This document shows positions 35,481 through 47,549 of a DNA stretch of 64,000 nucleotides, piece after piece; position 1 is the stretch's first letter; the number at the start of each line of letters is the position of its first letter. The stretch covers positions 3,472,001 to 3,536,000 of the forward strand of contig OU612067.1 of NCBI GenBank assembly GCA_914767715.1, written 5' to 3'. Under the pieces are notes generated by a model. It saw nothing but the letters and a program-made list of their open reading frames with translations. It searched no databases and had not been told where the DNA came from. Made by a program: the position numbers and the translations under genes. This stretch comes from Membranipora membranacea (lineage: Eukaryota > Bryozoa > Gymnolaemata > Cheilostomatida > Membraniporidae).

Positions 35481-37766
35481 GCTGGGGGCAGTAGCCTTTG
35501 TTGTCTTGTCAATCGGATGCCACACTAGTTACCAGACTAATCTGACCATGCCGTTGCCTTTTTTTATTTCATCATTTCAGTGCATTTATTGCAATAAGTT
35601 GTTGCAGAAACAAACTAAAGTGATTTTTTGTTTATTTTTTGTCAAAATTCACCTGAATTTGCATAAAGATTGTAATGTAGTAATGAAATGGCTCAATATC
35701 TGATGAGTTTAGATGCCGCTTCTTACACTGACATACTGTGGCCTAAAAGTCTGACAGTGAATGTTTAGGTGAACAGAATACTGGGAAGGGAAATTAAAGC
35801 AAAGATTTTTGACAGTTTGTCACAGTTTAAGTGATTGGTTGCCATTGCGAATTTACTAATTAAACAGTGTTTTTTTTAACTTCTTTAACCTTCTTTAACA
35901 ACCATTCTGCCTTTACTGCCAGTCGAACTGAGAACATCTTCATTGCTTCCAAAATCATTGCATTGCTACATGTAAGCGGATAGTACAGTGTCGTTTTGTG
36001 TTCAAGCCTGTAGATTCCAGTCTGTAGAATCCAGTCTAGAGTATTTATATTTTTGTATGACCAAACGATAATATTTAATACATGATATATTGTAGCATGT
36101 TATGTGTAGATTGCTCCATGGTAATGTGTTATTCTATAATTATTTTGGTAGTAGAGAGTTTAAATTTTCCCCAGTCGATTGATATCACACCTTTCAGTCA
36201 AGATTAATCACATGTGTGATGATTTTGCTGCACAAGCATCATTATCCCAAAATGTGAGAAGATCATGCATTATTCATAGATAGAGATATGCTTAGATGTA
36301 GGGAATAGTGATGGTTAATGAAATATGGTGCGCAAGAGAATTAATAGAGCCAAATAATTTTTGGTGAACTGACTAGCTCATTGGTTAGACTCAAAAATTG
36401 AAATTCTGCACTTGTAAACAGAGGAGCACACCTGTATATGCCCAACTTATGTTTTCTCACAAAATGTAGTGCATGATACATTGAAGCCATTTAGACAAGA
36501 ATGTGTCGTTATAGTCTTGCACTACCAGATCAGACAGATCTAATTTGACAGTCTGCCAGCCATTCATCTTTACAATATAAAAAGCAGGGGAGTTCTAATT
36601 CTTCCAAACTGATAGATAGCACACCTTTCAGTCGCGATAATCCCCCTGTATAATGATTTCACTTTTTGAGGGATCATTTTAAACTGAACCCAAAATATGG
36701 TGATGTGTATATCTAGTCACATTGAGCCACATTGCTTGTAGATCGACTTTGAATTACGAGTCTCTCTGCACTTTAGCAACAATGCCCAAAGTGGCCGGAT
36801 TGAGCTATTAACATTTTGCCTATAGAAGCTAACTCTTCCTAAGTGCCGGTGTGGCAAATTTCCAGTTTGAAAACATGGAAATATGCAACATTTAATTCTT
36901 TAACCTCTAGTAAAAACAGTTCCATCATCTTTAGTTGGTTGACTCAACAGTTTTATCGCTTTTAGAAACCATCTGTAGTTCATTGAAGTTCTTATTAAAG
37001 CATAACTATGAAGACATTCATGTGTGTCACATCCATAAAAAATGCAGTATTTTCATATCTATTTTCACATGATCATATGATAACCAGGACATCATATCTT
37101 ACAAAGAATAGATTCTACTCTTTGAATTATTTTTACTGAATTTTAAAATATGATCTTTTTAATGCAAGGTGTCAATTTTTATGTAAAGAGACTTTTAAAG
37201 GTTTAACACTCTGTGTGAAAATCACTAGTCAAAATAAAGATAGTAATATCTTAATAATCTTATTCTTCATATTCTATTCTATCATTTTATGAGCAAGTTT
37301 CAGCATTAAAATCGTAATTTTGAGGAAGCTATGTCATCACTGTGCGGAGTTGAACATGAATGGTGCAATATATTGTATTAATTCCTGACAAAAAACTTTG
37401 ATGAATAACTTTGAAGAAAATGAGACAAATAACATGAAAAATACATAAAAATATACAATACAATATTTTAGAATTCATATTCAACTCCCGGAGAGTTTTG
37501 AAATCCGCGTGCTCCTATTTGCTACTCACAGCAAATCATAATCAACAATTTGCATCAAATTATGTATATCAAGTTAAATACTGTCATTAGTGAACATTGG
37601 CAGTCAAGAAAATGCATTTGGAGATAATTGCAGTCCCTAAAATTTATTGAAGCGTATGATTACGATGGACAATTGAGTAATTATTATACACAATTTAGAC
37701 AGACGTCACTCACACCTATTTGATGTTTGAAAATCAAATAAAATGCTATTGGGTGAACAATTCACG
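35481..37766. other. Intergenic with a dispersed short repeat
   Basis: Two copies of a short repeat (GATATCACACCTTTCAGTC at about 36180 and GATAGCACACCTTTCAGTC at about 36614) are seen. A related longer segment lies at about 36300-36450 and again at about 55915-56060. No gene seen. Confidence 0.45.
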
Positions 37767-37832
37767 TCACACCTACCCACCACTGTGGTCACACCTACCC
37801 ACCACTGTAGTCACACCTACCCACCACTGTGG
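37767..37832. repeat. 22-bp minisatellite, three units
   Basis: Three units of TCACACCTACCCACCACTGT plus two bases, with a single base difference in the middle unit. There are no spacers between units. Confidence 0.9.
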
Positions 37833-38611
37833 TCAGCAATCATTTTAATTGTATAAAAAAAAGCAATACTTGTTCTTGCAAAATTTCATAAGGGACAAAG
37901 TGGAAGTATCATAGAGAATATAACCATGAAGCTAGCTTTACCATCTTTTGTGGAATATAATAATGGGCGGCACAGCCAAGCAAATCATACTAATATGTAA
38001 AGTCCAGCTGCGATTCTTCTATAACATCGTGTTCTGCCTAGAGAAAAGAAACAATAATAGTAACTATACATATAATAGAGCATCTATCAATCAAGTATAT
38101 CTATTCTAATTCAAAATGATAAACCTATTAACCTAAAAAAGTTGTTAGCACCGCCTGGTAAATGGAGCAAAGCATGTCAATGTCAATGTAAATCTTTACT
38201 TTATGGATGATTGATCAAATATAAGCCTCAAAACAGGGTTTCTGTGCTGTGAGCAACTTGATTAGCCATATGTTTGGATTTGGACTCTCAAATGAATTCC
38301 GCTAGAAGGCTATAATACTGAGCAACTTAGTGTCAAATGTTACAAGATTTGTTCCAGGTGTGAGTGGGTATCAACTTTTGGATTCTAGTGAGGAAGTTAG
38401 ATCCTCACAGCCGAAGCTGCCTACTCTCAACACTGCTCAACTATGAGGGGCAACTTTTGTAAGCTTGGCGTATTAAAACTATCAGGCATACTTGCCATGT
38501 TTGGCATACTGCCCAAAATCATTGGTTCGACACATAGTCAGTACCAGTGGTGGAAATGGAAAAGAATAAGTGCCTATACACCAATCATTGAGATCAATCC
38601 AACGCGTAACA

Positions 38612-38712
38612 TTGGCCGGCCGAGCAGCGGGCGTAGCCCGTTGTGGGGTGGGTCCGGGAGGTGTGCAGCGCTCTCCCGGTGGGTGACGGGAGGTGCGGAG
38701 GTTCACCCCTGC
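38612..38712. repeat. GC-rich module in AT-rich surroundings
   Basis: About 100 bases that are strikingly GC-rich, containing GCAGCGGGCGTAGCCCG and two 'gtgggt' words, followed at once by AAATTTTTTTGATATTTG. The pattern resembles the GC-rich part of dispersed invertebrate repeats. There is no coding support for either open frame across it. Confidence 0.4.
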
Positions 38713-38980
38713 AAATTTTTTTGATATTTGTGCCCTAATTACAGTGTTTCAGTGTAACTTTTATCTGTGTTAGATCAAAGTTAGATGGTTAGATGGTTAG
38801 ATTTGACGAAGAAAAACCTCAACATTTTGGATTAATGATGCTTGCGCAGCAAAATCATTACACAGATGATTATTCTTATCTGAAAATCGGCTGGGAAAAT
38901 TGAAACTTCCCTCAACTACCAAAATCATCAAGCATTACCATGATTACCATGAAGATATTTCCAGATAACATGCTACAATA

Positions 38981-39800
38981 TCATGTATTACATATTATTA
39001 TTATCTTTGGGTGATACCACAAATATGTTAAATCCTCTAGACTCAAAACTGGAAACTGGAATCTACAGGCTTGACTGCGTACTCCTATTTCAGTGCATTC
39101 CTCAAGACGCATCGACACTATGCTATCCACTTTTTGTAGTATAGCAATGATTTTGTAGACAAGTGAATGGAGATTATCTCGTTTACCTGCGCTTGGTTGA
39201 ATTTCTTCACTTTGACATTCAAAGTTAATGGTTTCAAACAAGTTCTCATCGATTGATAGCAAATTACACCTTATGCATAGGGAAAAAGACCTAATCTAAG
39301 TCAGATGATTATTCTGTGAGAATTCTTCTTGAAAATTTCATCCGTCAGATGCTAAAATTCAGCGTAAACATAACTAATATGGAACCTCACAGTTTCTTCT
39401 TCCTTTTTTATTTAGCCTGTGCTCTAACCATATCACAGCAATGTCTTTGAACCTTCCCTTAACAGAAATATACATCAGCTAGGTGTCAGCAACTACTTTG
39501 AGTTTTGCATTGTGTCATGCACAAAGCTGATGCTGCATAGCACATTCTTCACCACCCATTTATCCATTGCTGCAAAACCCTGGTTGCCCAATAACAAGGT
39601 GTATTTTTCCCATAGATTTAAAAAACAGTTTTTAAATTTATGATTTTGATTTATGAATTTATGATTTGATTAAAAAAATTAAATTTATGATTTATGATTT
39701 TAAATTTACTGTTTTTAAATCTATGATTTTTCCCTATGCAGAAGGTACAATCTGCTATTAATCAATGAGAGGTTGTTTGAAACCCTGGTTGCCCTTTAAA
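38981..39800. repeat. Repeat cluster with inverted segments
   Basis: 39230-39290 and 39735-39785 are inverted copies of one another (around 'atgcataaggtgtaatttgctat'). An AT-rich palindrome spans about 39607-39735. The stretch 39480-39590 (containing AACTACTTTGAGTTTTGCAT) is an inverted copy of about 14040-14160 in the sulfotransferase intron. The minus frame 39262-38981 is open but not recognised. Confidence 0.55.
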
Positions 39801-40792
39801 CATACACTGTTCAATTAGTAATGGTAATGTACAAATTTGTCAATTTCAACCAATTACTGTGACAATCTGGCAACATATTTTGCTAAATTTTCCCTTCCCA
39901 ATATTCTGCTCACTTAGACATTCATTGTCAGGCTGTTGGGCCACACAGCAGAGGTAGAGCCATATCATTTATTGCAACGCCAGTCATGACTAAGGGGGCA
40001 GCCATTTAGATTTAATCGATTATGGCCAGACCACCAAATTTAAATCCTTGAGAATTATCATTCTGCTGTAGGTTATTGTGGGTATGCTATGCAAACTGAT
40101 AGGTGCCAGCAGCTGAATTCGATAGGGTATTACTCACCGCATTGAGGTTTCATTCAATTTTTGTGGATCCTGTTTTATACATTTGGAATTTTGGAGAGAT
40201 TGATGCCCGGCAGACTGCCAAAATAGAACTGAAAATGCGTGTTTACCATGCTACATCTTCCTCATAATGTGCTTCAATGCTGATAGATTACCTGTATGTT
40301 GAGCAAACCTTGGGTGAGCACAGCAGGATTTTTCCTCTGTTTACAAAAACACAAGTTCAAATTTTGAGTCTTAACAATTCCAGTTTTAGTACATCTCCAG
40401 GGCTGCAGTTTAGAAAAAATGGTAGAAGAGGCACAACTCCGAGGTGAGTCCGAAGCATCACCAGGAGGGGTGCTGTAAGCTACTCCCCAAGCAATTTAAG
40501 ATATATGAATATTAAATGGAAATCCCAGATTTAGCTGCCCCTAGAACTACAGGCCTGAACTAAACAAATTTTTTCTGTGTTAGATGTCAATTCTCTTGTC
40601 CACCATAGTTCATCAACCCTATAACTGATCTTTTCATTTATGTATCTTCTTATCTGAATTAGGTATGAACTGCCATACCATACATATTTTCCACATACAC
40701 GCTTATACACAGTAGATTTATATTTTTATGGATAAAATCACTGATTTAAAAATGCTTAGCTGGATTCAAAGCAGTCGAGGAACAATTAAAGT

Positions 40793-43331
40793 CACTACAA
40801 ATTTTGTCCGAGACGAACAAGAAATCGTTTGTAAGAATTATCTTCCCGAATTGCTATAGAATTCCCTTCATTGACTTTTAGGATAAATAGAGCTGTACCA
40901 ACAAAATATAACGCAAGCAAATGCCGACACTCAACAGTGTCATTGTGCTTTTGTACTATGCTATTGTACTATGCTATCGTACAATATCATATCCCTTTCA
41001 CCCAACTTGACAAGGAGTCTATGTTACCTCAATGGCCATGAATTGGGACTACTCAAATCCAACAATATTTGCGTAGTGATTACCTTGCGCTCTTACGTAG
41101 ATGGAAGGGGGAGGCAGGGAGGCCTTGCCTCCCTTAGAAAGCTAAATGGAGTGGTCCAAAAATGATATAATTGATTATTTCATGTCTGAATCAGGTCTTT
41201 TGGGATTTCCATTTGCTAATTAAATGCCTTAAAATTGCTTAGTAACAGCACCCCTCCTATCGATGCTTCTGACTAGCCTCGGAATTTTGCCTCCCCTACC
41301 ATTTCTTTCTTAACGGCTTTGTTCTTCATCTAATTGTTGATAGCAGTAATGGATAGGCAGAGATTTCTTGCTCACAGGTCCTGCCTCAGCTGAGGTCATG
41401 AACCTGATCTGTCAGTTTCACTTCCTATAGAGTAAACAAGAGGCACGTCTGTTGACCACAATTAAAGGTTCTCAATCATCAAAGACTAAACAATGTTGGA
41501 ATATCATTTGAAATGATTCAACTGCCAATTTCAGTTAGTATGTCAAGGGCTGATGTCATTATTTCACCTAATTCGAATGCATCCCTTAAAAAGGACAATC
41601 TTTTTGGGAAAACTATTTGCCGACCAGGTAATCACTCTGATATGTAGCCTCAATCTATAATCTTTGAGCTATACAGACTACATCACCTCAAATATCCAAG
41701 ACCTGAAGCAATAGTAGCAATTGATTACCCAGCGTCAATTTTCCGTAAACAAGTTTTTGATATATGCAAGTTTATCAAAGAATTCAATTCGGAAATTACA
41801 GATTTAATTAGATGAGTATTTGTGAGCGCTTGAAAGTCATTTAAGATGAATAATATACGAGTATTTACGAGTATTTATGAATACTTGGAAATCATTTAAG
41901 ATGAATAATGAGCTTGAGATGCGTTAAAATTTATCCATCTTACACAATAAAGCCTATCTTCCAACCAGTCTGCAGCGACTCATGGCAGGTTTGGTGGATG
42001 TTTTGCTGAGAGAAATGTGCTTGGCTGGTCTTCAAAGCATACTTTTAAATTTTATGTGACACTTTTTTGCTACTTTGTCCTACTTTATTAGCTTTATAAT
42101 GTCTCACAACCTTGGCATGGGCTTTTGAGAACTTGGCACTGGTATATGGAGCCGGGTATACAAACAATAACTTTCGCAGGCCTGTAGTTCTAGGGGAGGC
42201 AAAAGAGGCAATACCTTCCCTAAAAAGCTAATTAATAGCCTAAAACACTATAATTGAATAATTCATGTCAACATCATCTCCTCTCGGATTTCAATGTCAA
42301 CCAAAATCACCTGCAAAACCTCATCATCGTCAACAGTTGTGTGCCAATTAGCTACACCACCTCCTGCCCCTAATAAAGGATTTATTAACGGGATCAAACA
42401 TAAGTGTGGGTATTCAGAACGTTTGAGAAAAGTGAAATGGAGTGGACATGTGTTTGAAGAGCATCTCATGGGTACAATATACAATCGGATATGGTGTGGC
42501 CTCACCGGCGCTGGTTGTTGTTTGGAATGTTCTGATATGTTTAGGCCTTGCTTGTGATGGTGGTAGCTTAGAACTTATTGATAAACAACTATAAAATACT
42601 ACATCAAAACCAATATATTGGCCATAAATTTATTCTGCTTGGAGATTGTAATATTAATTGGAATTCCTCATCAACTGAAAAAACACATATAGAGCAGAGC
42701 TTTATGTCTGCAGGGCTATTACAGCAAGTTAATGGGGCTTCATACATTAGCCATTTGGGGAGAGAAAGCTTATTAGACCATAACTATGTGAAAATTATAT
42801 GTTGGTCTAAAAACATGATGGCTCTTCATGAGAGTGGTTTTGGGTGCCACCAGTATTGACCAAGATTCTGAGCTAAGACGGCACTTTGGCTACAGATTGC
42901 TTACTAGTTGTCAGTATTTTGTTATCCTCCTCCCATCTATGTTGGAGCGCAAGGAAATCACCAAGCAAATATTGTTGGATTTGATCCCCCTTCAGTCAAC
43001 TGCTGCTGGGTTATGTTGGGTAATTATGTTCGCTGTGTCGATCCTGAGTAGTCCCAATTCATGGTAATTGTCACTTTGTCAAGTTGGGTGAAATGTATAT
43101 GATATTGTACAATAGCATATCTACAATCTCGTTGTTAACATGTGATTATGTTTTAATCAACCAAATCACATGTTAACAGAGTGTGTTGATTGTCAGCACT
43201 TGCTTCAGTTATTTTTTGTTGGTTCAGCTCTATTTATCCTCAAAGTCAATGTAGGGAATTCTATAGCATTTTGGGAAGATAATTCTTACAAGCAATTCCT
43301 TGTTTGTCGCGGACAAAATTTGTTGTGAGTG
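40793..43331. mobile_element. 2.5-kb foldback element
   Basis: The left arm (about 40793-41060, starting CACTACAAATTTTGTCC) and right arm (about 43030-43331, ending GGACAAAATTTGTTGTGAGTG) are diverged inverted repeats of roughly 270-300 bases. The right arm carries an extra small hairpin (GTTAACATGTGATT and its inverse, 43134-43176). The interior contains a piece inverted with respect to 40400-40540 (41200-41310), a segment beginning CAGGCCTGTAGTTCTAGGGG (42178) and a LINE endonuclease fragment. No transposase was recognised. Confidence 0.6.
42578..42870 (+). mobile_element. LINE endonuclease fragment inside the foldback
   Basis: Reads HKFILLGDCNINWNSSSTEK, the 'LGDFN.NW' catalytic block of non-LTR endonucleases, followed by a block resembling 'LL.QV..AT......LLDH'. 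The flanking endonuclease and RT parts are missing. Confidence 0.55.
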
Positions 43332-43580
43332 CAACAAAAAATTTTGAATGGTTTTTTTTCCAGGTAAGTGAAAAATGTTATGTTGAATGCGGGAAATATT
43401 ACTTTTTTAGAGAGTTCAAAGGATAAAAATGTAACAAGCTAAGGCATAGGGCTTACAGTAAGGGACATGTGTTAAGATATAGCTGCTATGCGGCCAAGGA
43501 GTTTCTTCCTTCGCTATCAAAATTAAAATTTCTCCCTTTTCATATGTTAAAAAATTTTTTTTCTAGTCTGAGCTACTTGG

Positions 43581-43772
43581 TCAATGACTGATTTCCCAAT
43601 CGGTAATAACTGTCCTGAACAGCTTCCCATCATTGTTGCATCTTAGATTGTCAAGTTCTAGCATACTCAGTGCCTCTGATATACTGCTTTCTCCTTCTAT
43701 GTCACCATCCAAAATCTGACTCCACTGTGTTGCACCACTTCGATATTTCAATATGTTAATCGTGATGATCAT
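43581..43772 (-). other. Open frame, unrecognised, possible exon
   Basis: A 63-codon open frame with protein-like composition (GDIEGESSISEALSMLELDN). It has no domain I recognise and no paired exons. It could be an exon of an unseen gene or chance. Confidence 0.15.
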
Positions 43773-44573
43773 TTACAGTGAAACATCAAAACTCTTTCAA
43801 TCACCTCATCGTAGAATTTAATCCGTCTAAAGAATGTGAATATTTAGTATTAATGTGTGAGGCTAATATATAAAAATTTTCTTCTTTTTATTCCTAACTT
43901 GTGAAGGTCACATTTATTTCCTTGACTTCCCAGATACCAGAATGGTAAGAAAAAGTTCGAAGGTTCATGGAGAAGAGTTTTTTAGCCACTAGACAATTTA
44001 CAACACGTGTAATCCTCAAGTCTTGGCATGCTAATTTTGCGGGAAAAAAACAAAAGCATTTGGCCTGAATGGATGAGTGCGTATGGGTAGCACAATTTTT
44101 TTACATTCATAGAGAGGATTGTACCTAATCTAGCACAGTTGTAGGTGAAGCAGTGACATAACTTTATGTTTTAAAGGCTACCAGTTTCGACTCATGAACT
44201 TTTATATTAAGATTCCTTCCATGACTTTCGACATAAACTTCTCTCATTCAGCTCTGCATAATGTACTATGTATCATGTGCAACACATAGGTACTTTGTAA
44301 TCTTGTCCATATCAAGAGTAGTTTCCAGTTTTACTGCCACAGATATTTACTTCTCCTTTCTCTTTTTCCCTATTATTATGCATGACCGACCAATTAAGTT
44401 GATCCATAACTTTCGATGGCGAAATGTTTTGGTTTTTGTAACGCTCAATTCACCGTGACTGCATGGGCTGGTGCCACTATCAATAGTCTCATCGACAACC
44501 TGGGAGGAGCTTACAACTAAAATGATAATTCATTTCCATCCTGAGAGTCATACAGCTCACACCTACAGATACG

Positions 44574-45643
44574 ATGTCAGCAAATGTGCATAGCAGCCAT
44601 CACCCACAATACCCTGCAGGCAGCAGACCTCCTCAGCATCAGGGGTTGGTGATAATGCAGCAGCCAACCCCGGTTCTAGAGAAACGGCCAGAGGACTGGC
44701 TTTGCTTCTCCATTTTCAACTTTTTATGCTGCTGTTGGATTTTTGGCATCATTGCTATAATACTTTCAGTTGGATCACGTAGTGCGTCTGAAAATGGTGA
44801 GTGTAGTATTTACATATTGAGATATGAAACACCGCCAACTGATTATTTATTAATTATATGCATAAAGCCACCAAAGGTAAATGATGAAGCTTTATTTTGG
44901 TGACTTAAAGCTAGCTAACACACAGATTACATAAAATAATTGCACACTAACTGACAGACAATCTGAAGGCGACAGCGCTACACGTAATTTTCAATTTTCA
45001 TTCAATGTGACCAAATCTGCATATTTATTTAAATTAGGAAGACCCTTGAATCCTTCCTCATATCCCCTTTCATGACAATCTTTACTATGGCAATAATTTT
45101 CAAACAGCAAAAATATTGTCTCAGCTTACCTTGTCAGCTGAGGCCATGCATCAATGCGATGTATTTTGATATTAAATTCAAACGTAAACTTTAATTATAC
45201 ACCAAGTAACAGGAGAAACAGTGATAGGATTTTAGAAATAATGGACCAATTCACTTGATATTCAGCCCGTAACTCATGAGTCCCTTGATTTCCTGAGTTG
45301 ACTGTCGCTTATTTATGTCTGACAAGTTGTCATGTTTATTTCAGCTATTGATATTTATACTTAATGCCCTCTGTGTGTGATTTTTTGGATTGTTTATAAG
45401 CTCAAACTGAACACAAATCCATCTCTCAGCAGACCATAGAGATATGTCCAAGTCAGTATGTGACCATAGACTTTTATCGGTGTGAGTCTATAAATCTAAT
45501 CATATTGTCGCTTCTTTTTAGGTGATTACAAACATGCAAAGTCACAAGGAAGCGCCGCACTCGGACTGAATATCGCAAGTCTCCTCATAGTCATTATTGC
45601 TATCATCGTAATAATGGTTTTATATACAGGGGGATTTAATTAG
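44574..45643 (+). CDS. CD225/dispanin family membrane protein A
   Basis: Two exons, 44574-44796 and 45522-45643, with a GT-AG intron in phase 1; 114 aa. The N-terminal 40 residues are Pro/Gln/His-rich and cytosolic in type. They are followed by a first hydrophobic segment (about 43-66) with the Cys cluster LCCCWIFGIIAIILSVGS. Then come the short loop GDYKHAKSQGSAALGL and a second membrane segment (about 89-108). This order and the 'GDY..A...S..A..L' loop are characteristic of the CD225/dispanin group (IFITM, SynDIG and PRRT relatives); the membrane-proximal cysteines are commonly palmitoylated in that group. A molecular role is not predictable. The 5' flank, coding exons and parts of the intron align with gene B, so the pair arose by duplication. 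Confidence 0.85.
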
Positions 45644-45836
45644 AAGATGCTTCAAGGCTACAATACATCGCTTACGTGACACTGTCATAACATCCATCAT
45701 TAATCGACCATAAATTCTTCAAACCCTCTCAAACTTGGCAGAAGATTTGTCAATGAGATCGACCACATGAGATGGCAACATTTGATTTGCTCGAGGTATC
45801 ATCAGCCACACTCAGCGCCACTGTAACAACACCACG

Positions 45837-46440
45837 CTAAAATACCTAGAGCTCAAAGGTGTCAAATATCTAGGAGTTACCTTTGACAGCAAGTTAACCT
45901 AGCAAACTCACATAATCAATATCTCTTCCAAAACTAACAGCACATTAGGGTTTAATAGGTGCAACGTTCTGGCCATCTCCAAAGCTGTGAAAAGGACAAG
46001 TACAACCAACCAGTAAGGCCGGTGCTTGATTGCATTGGCCGCATGAAACTCTGTGAATGATGGTCTGGCCAACAGGCTTTGAAGCTGTGCAAAGGAGGGC
46101 TGCAAGTCTTTCTGCATAATAAGATGGAATAACAAAAAAAACAAACACCACTGGTCTTTAGAACTCCAAATCTTCCCAAGTTCTCAGACGCAGATGTGAC
46201 CGCAGACTCAAAGGGTTTAGCCATTACCACTATGACAATGCTAAAGTACTTAGTAAAAACATCTCTCAAGCTCAGCACACCTCAGCAAGGGGTCATTCTC
46301 AAGAAGATTTGCTTACAACCTCCGCCAAGTGTGCATCGCATAGTCCTCGTTAGGCTTTTCAAATTAATTTACGGGATTGACCTGGACAGATTAACGGAGT
46401 ACGACTTATAGGTTCCTTCAAGTCCAAGCTGGATAGGCTG
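45837..46440 (+). mobile_element. LINE RT C-terminal remnant
   Basis: Begins with KGVKYLGVTFDSKLT, the 'YLG...D..L' block after the RT core, followed by an in-frame TAG. Weaker fragments of the RT C-terminus extend to about 46440 in changing frames. Confidence 0.55.
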
Positions 46441-46906
46441 GAGTTTGTTACCTGGTAACTAAACAGAGCTAGCAATTTTATTAACTCATAGTTTAGCTTG
46501 AGTGTATTCGTCTGACCTTTATATCTAACCGATTTACTTTCCTACATAAAGTTATAATTAGAATTGACCAAAGGCAAGCAGAATTAAATCATGGGATATG
46601 TGGCAGCTCATTCATCTGCTTGTGTTCACCGATAGAATGGAATCTTTTCTGTGCATCCCCAATTTTCTGTAACCTAAATTTATGTTGTATTGATTTCAGT
46701 GATTTAAGTTGAGGAAAGTATAGCTTGATCGCACAATTTTGTCTAAATTGGTTTTTGAGACTTAACACTCTGTAAATGCACCATTGAGAATCATCTGTTA
46801 CAAAGAGAGAATGAAATATAAATACAGGTCAGTTGTCTCTGAATAATGATTTAGAATTATATAATAACGTTCAAAATGTCTCAAGCTTGGATTTCTGTTA
46901 ATGTAG

Positions 46907-47545
46907 AGCTTTTTTAAAACAGCTGAACACTTAGAATTTGCAACAATTACACACAATACCATCAGCATTGTATAGCATTACGTCAATTCACTCAATTCAT
47001 AAAGGGGCATTCTCAGATTGAATTCATCATAATTTCTAACTAATCAGAGATATCTGGATAATTTTTTTGATGATCATTCTCTAGACATCCATACAAATTT
47101 CTCCTGCTTCAGTTTATCTGACAAGTCCATAGATAATTGCAAAAAAAACTTTAAAGATGACAAAGACAAAACATTAATGTAATGCCATGACGTTGCGTTG
47201 CGTTATTAGCGGCACATCAACATCCTGGGTAAGTGATTAAACCGCATAGCTTTTTTAAAACAGCTGAACACTTAGAATTTGCAACAATTACACACAATAC
47301 CATCAGCATTGTATAGCGTTACGTCAATTTACTCCATTCATAAAGGGGCATACTCGGATTGAATTCATCATTATTTCCAACAGATCAGAGATATCTGGAC
47401 AATTTTTTCAATGATCATTCTCTAGACATTTATGAAAATTTCTGCCGATTCAGTTTGTCAAAGATGACAAAGACAAAAAATTAATGTATCGTCATGGCGT
47501 TGCGCTATTGGCAGCACATCAACAATCTTGGTAAGTGATTTTTAA
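46907..47545. repeat. Tandem direct duplication, 341-base period
   Basis: Two copies begin AGCTTTTTTAAAACAGCTGA (46907 and 47248) and stay alignable for about 300 bases. Both end in a 'cacatcaac...ggtaagtgatt' phrase. The second copy runs straight into the LINE RT at 47550. Confidence 0.8.
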
Positions 47546-47549
47546 TTTC

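Larger units (their letters stand above)
40640..43530. repeat. Segment repeated in inverse at 55530-55900
   Basis: The outer parts, 40655-40790 and about 43340-43530, match the reverse complement of about 55530-55900. Shared landmarks are GGTATGAACTGCCATACCAT at the left and CTATGCGGCCAAGGAGTTTC at the right. In this copy the match is split by the foldback element at 40793-43331. Confidence 0.65.

Noticed and set aside
37767-37832. CRISPR-like array
   Set aside because: Three head-to-tail 22-bp units without spacers in eukaryotic DNA; an ordinary minisatellite.
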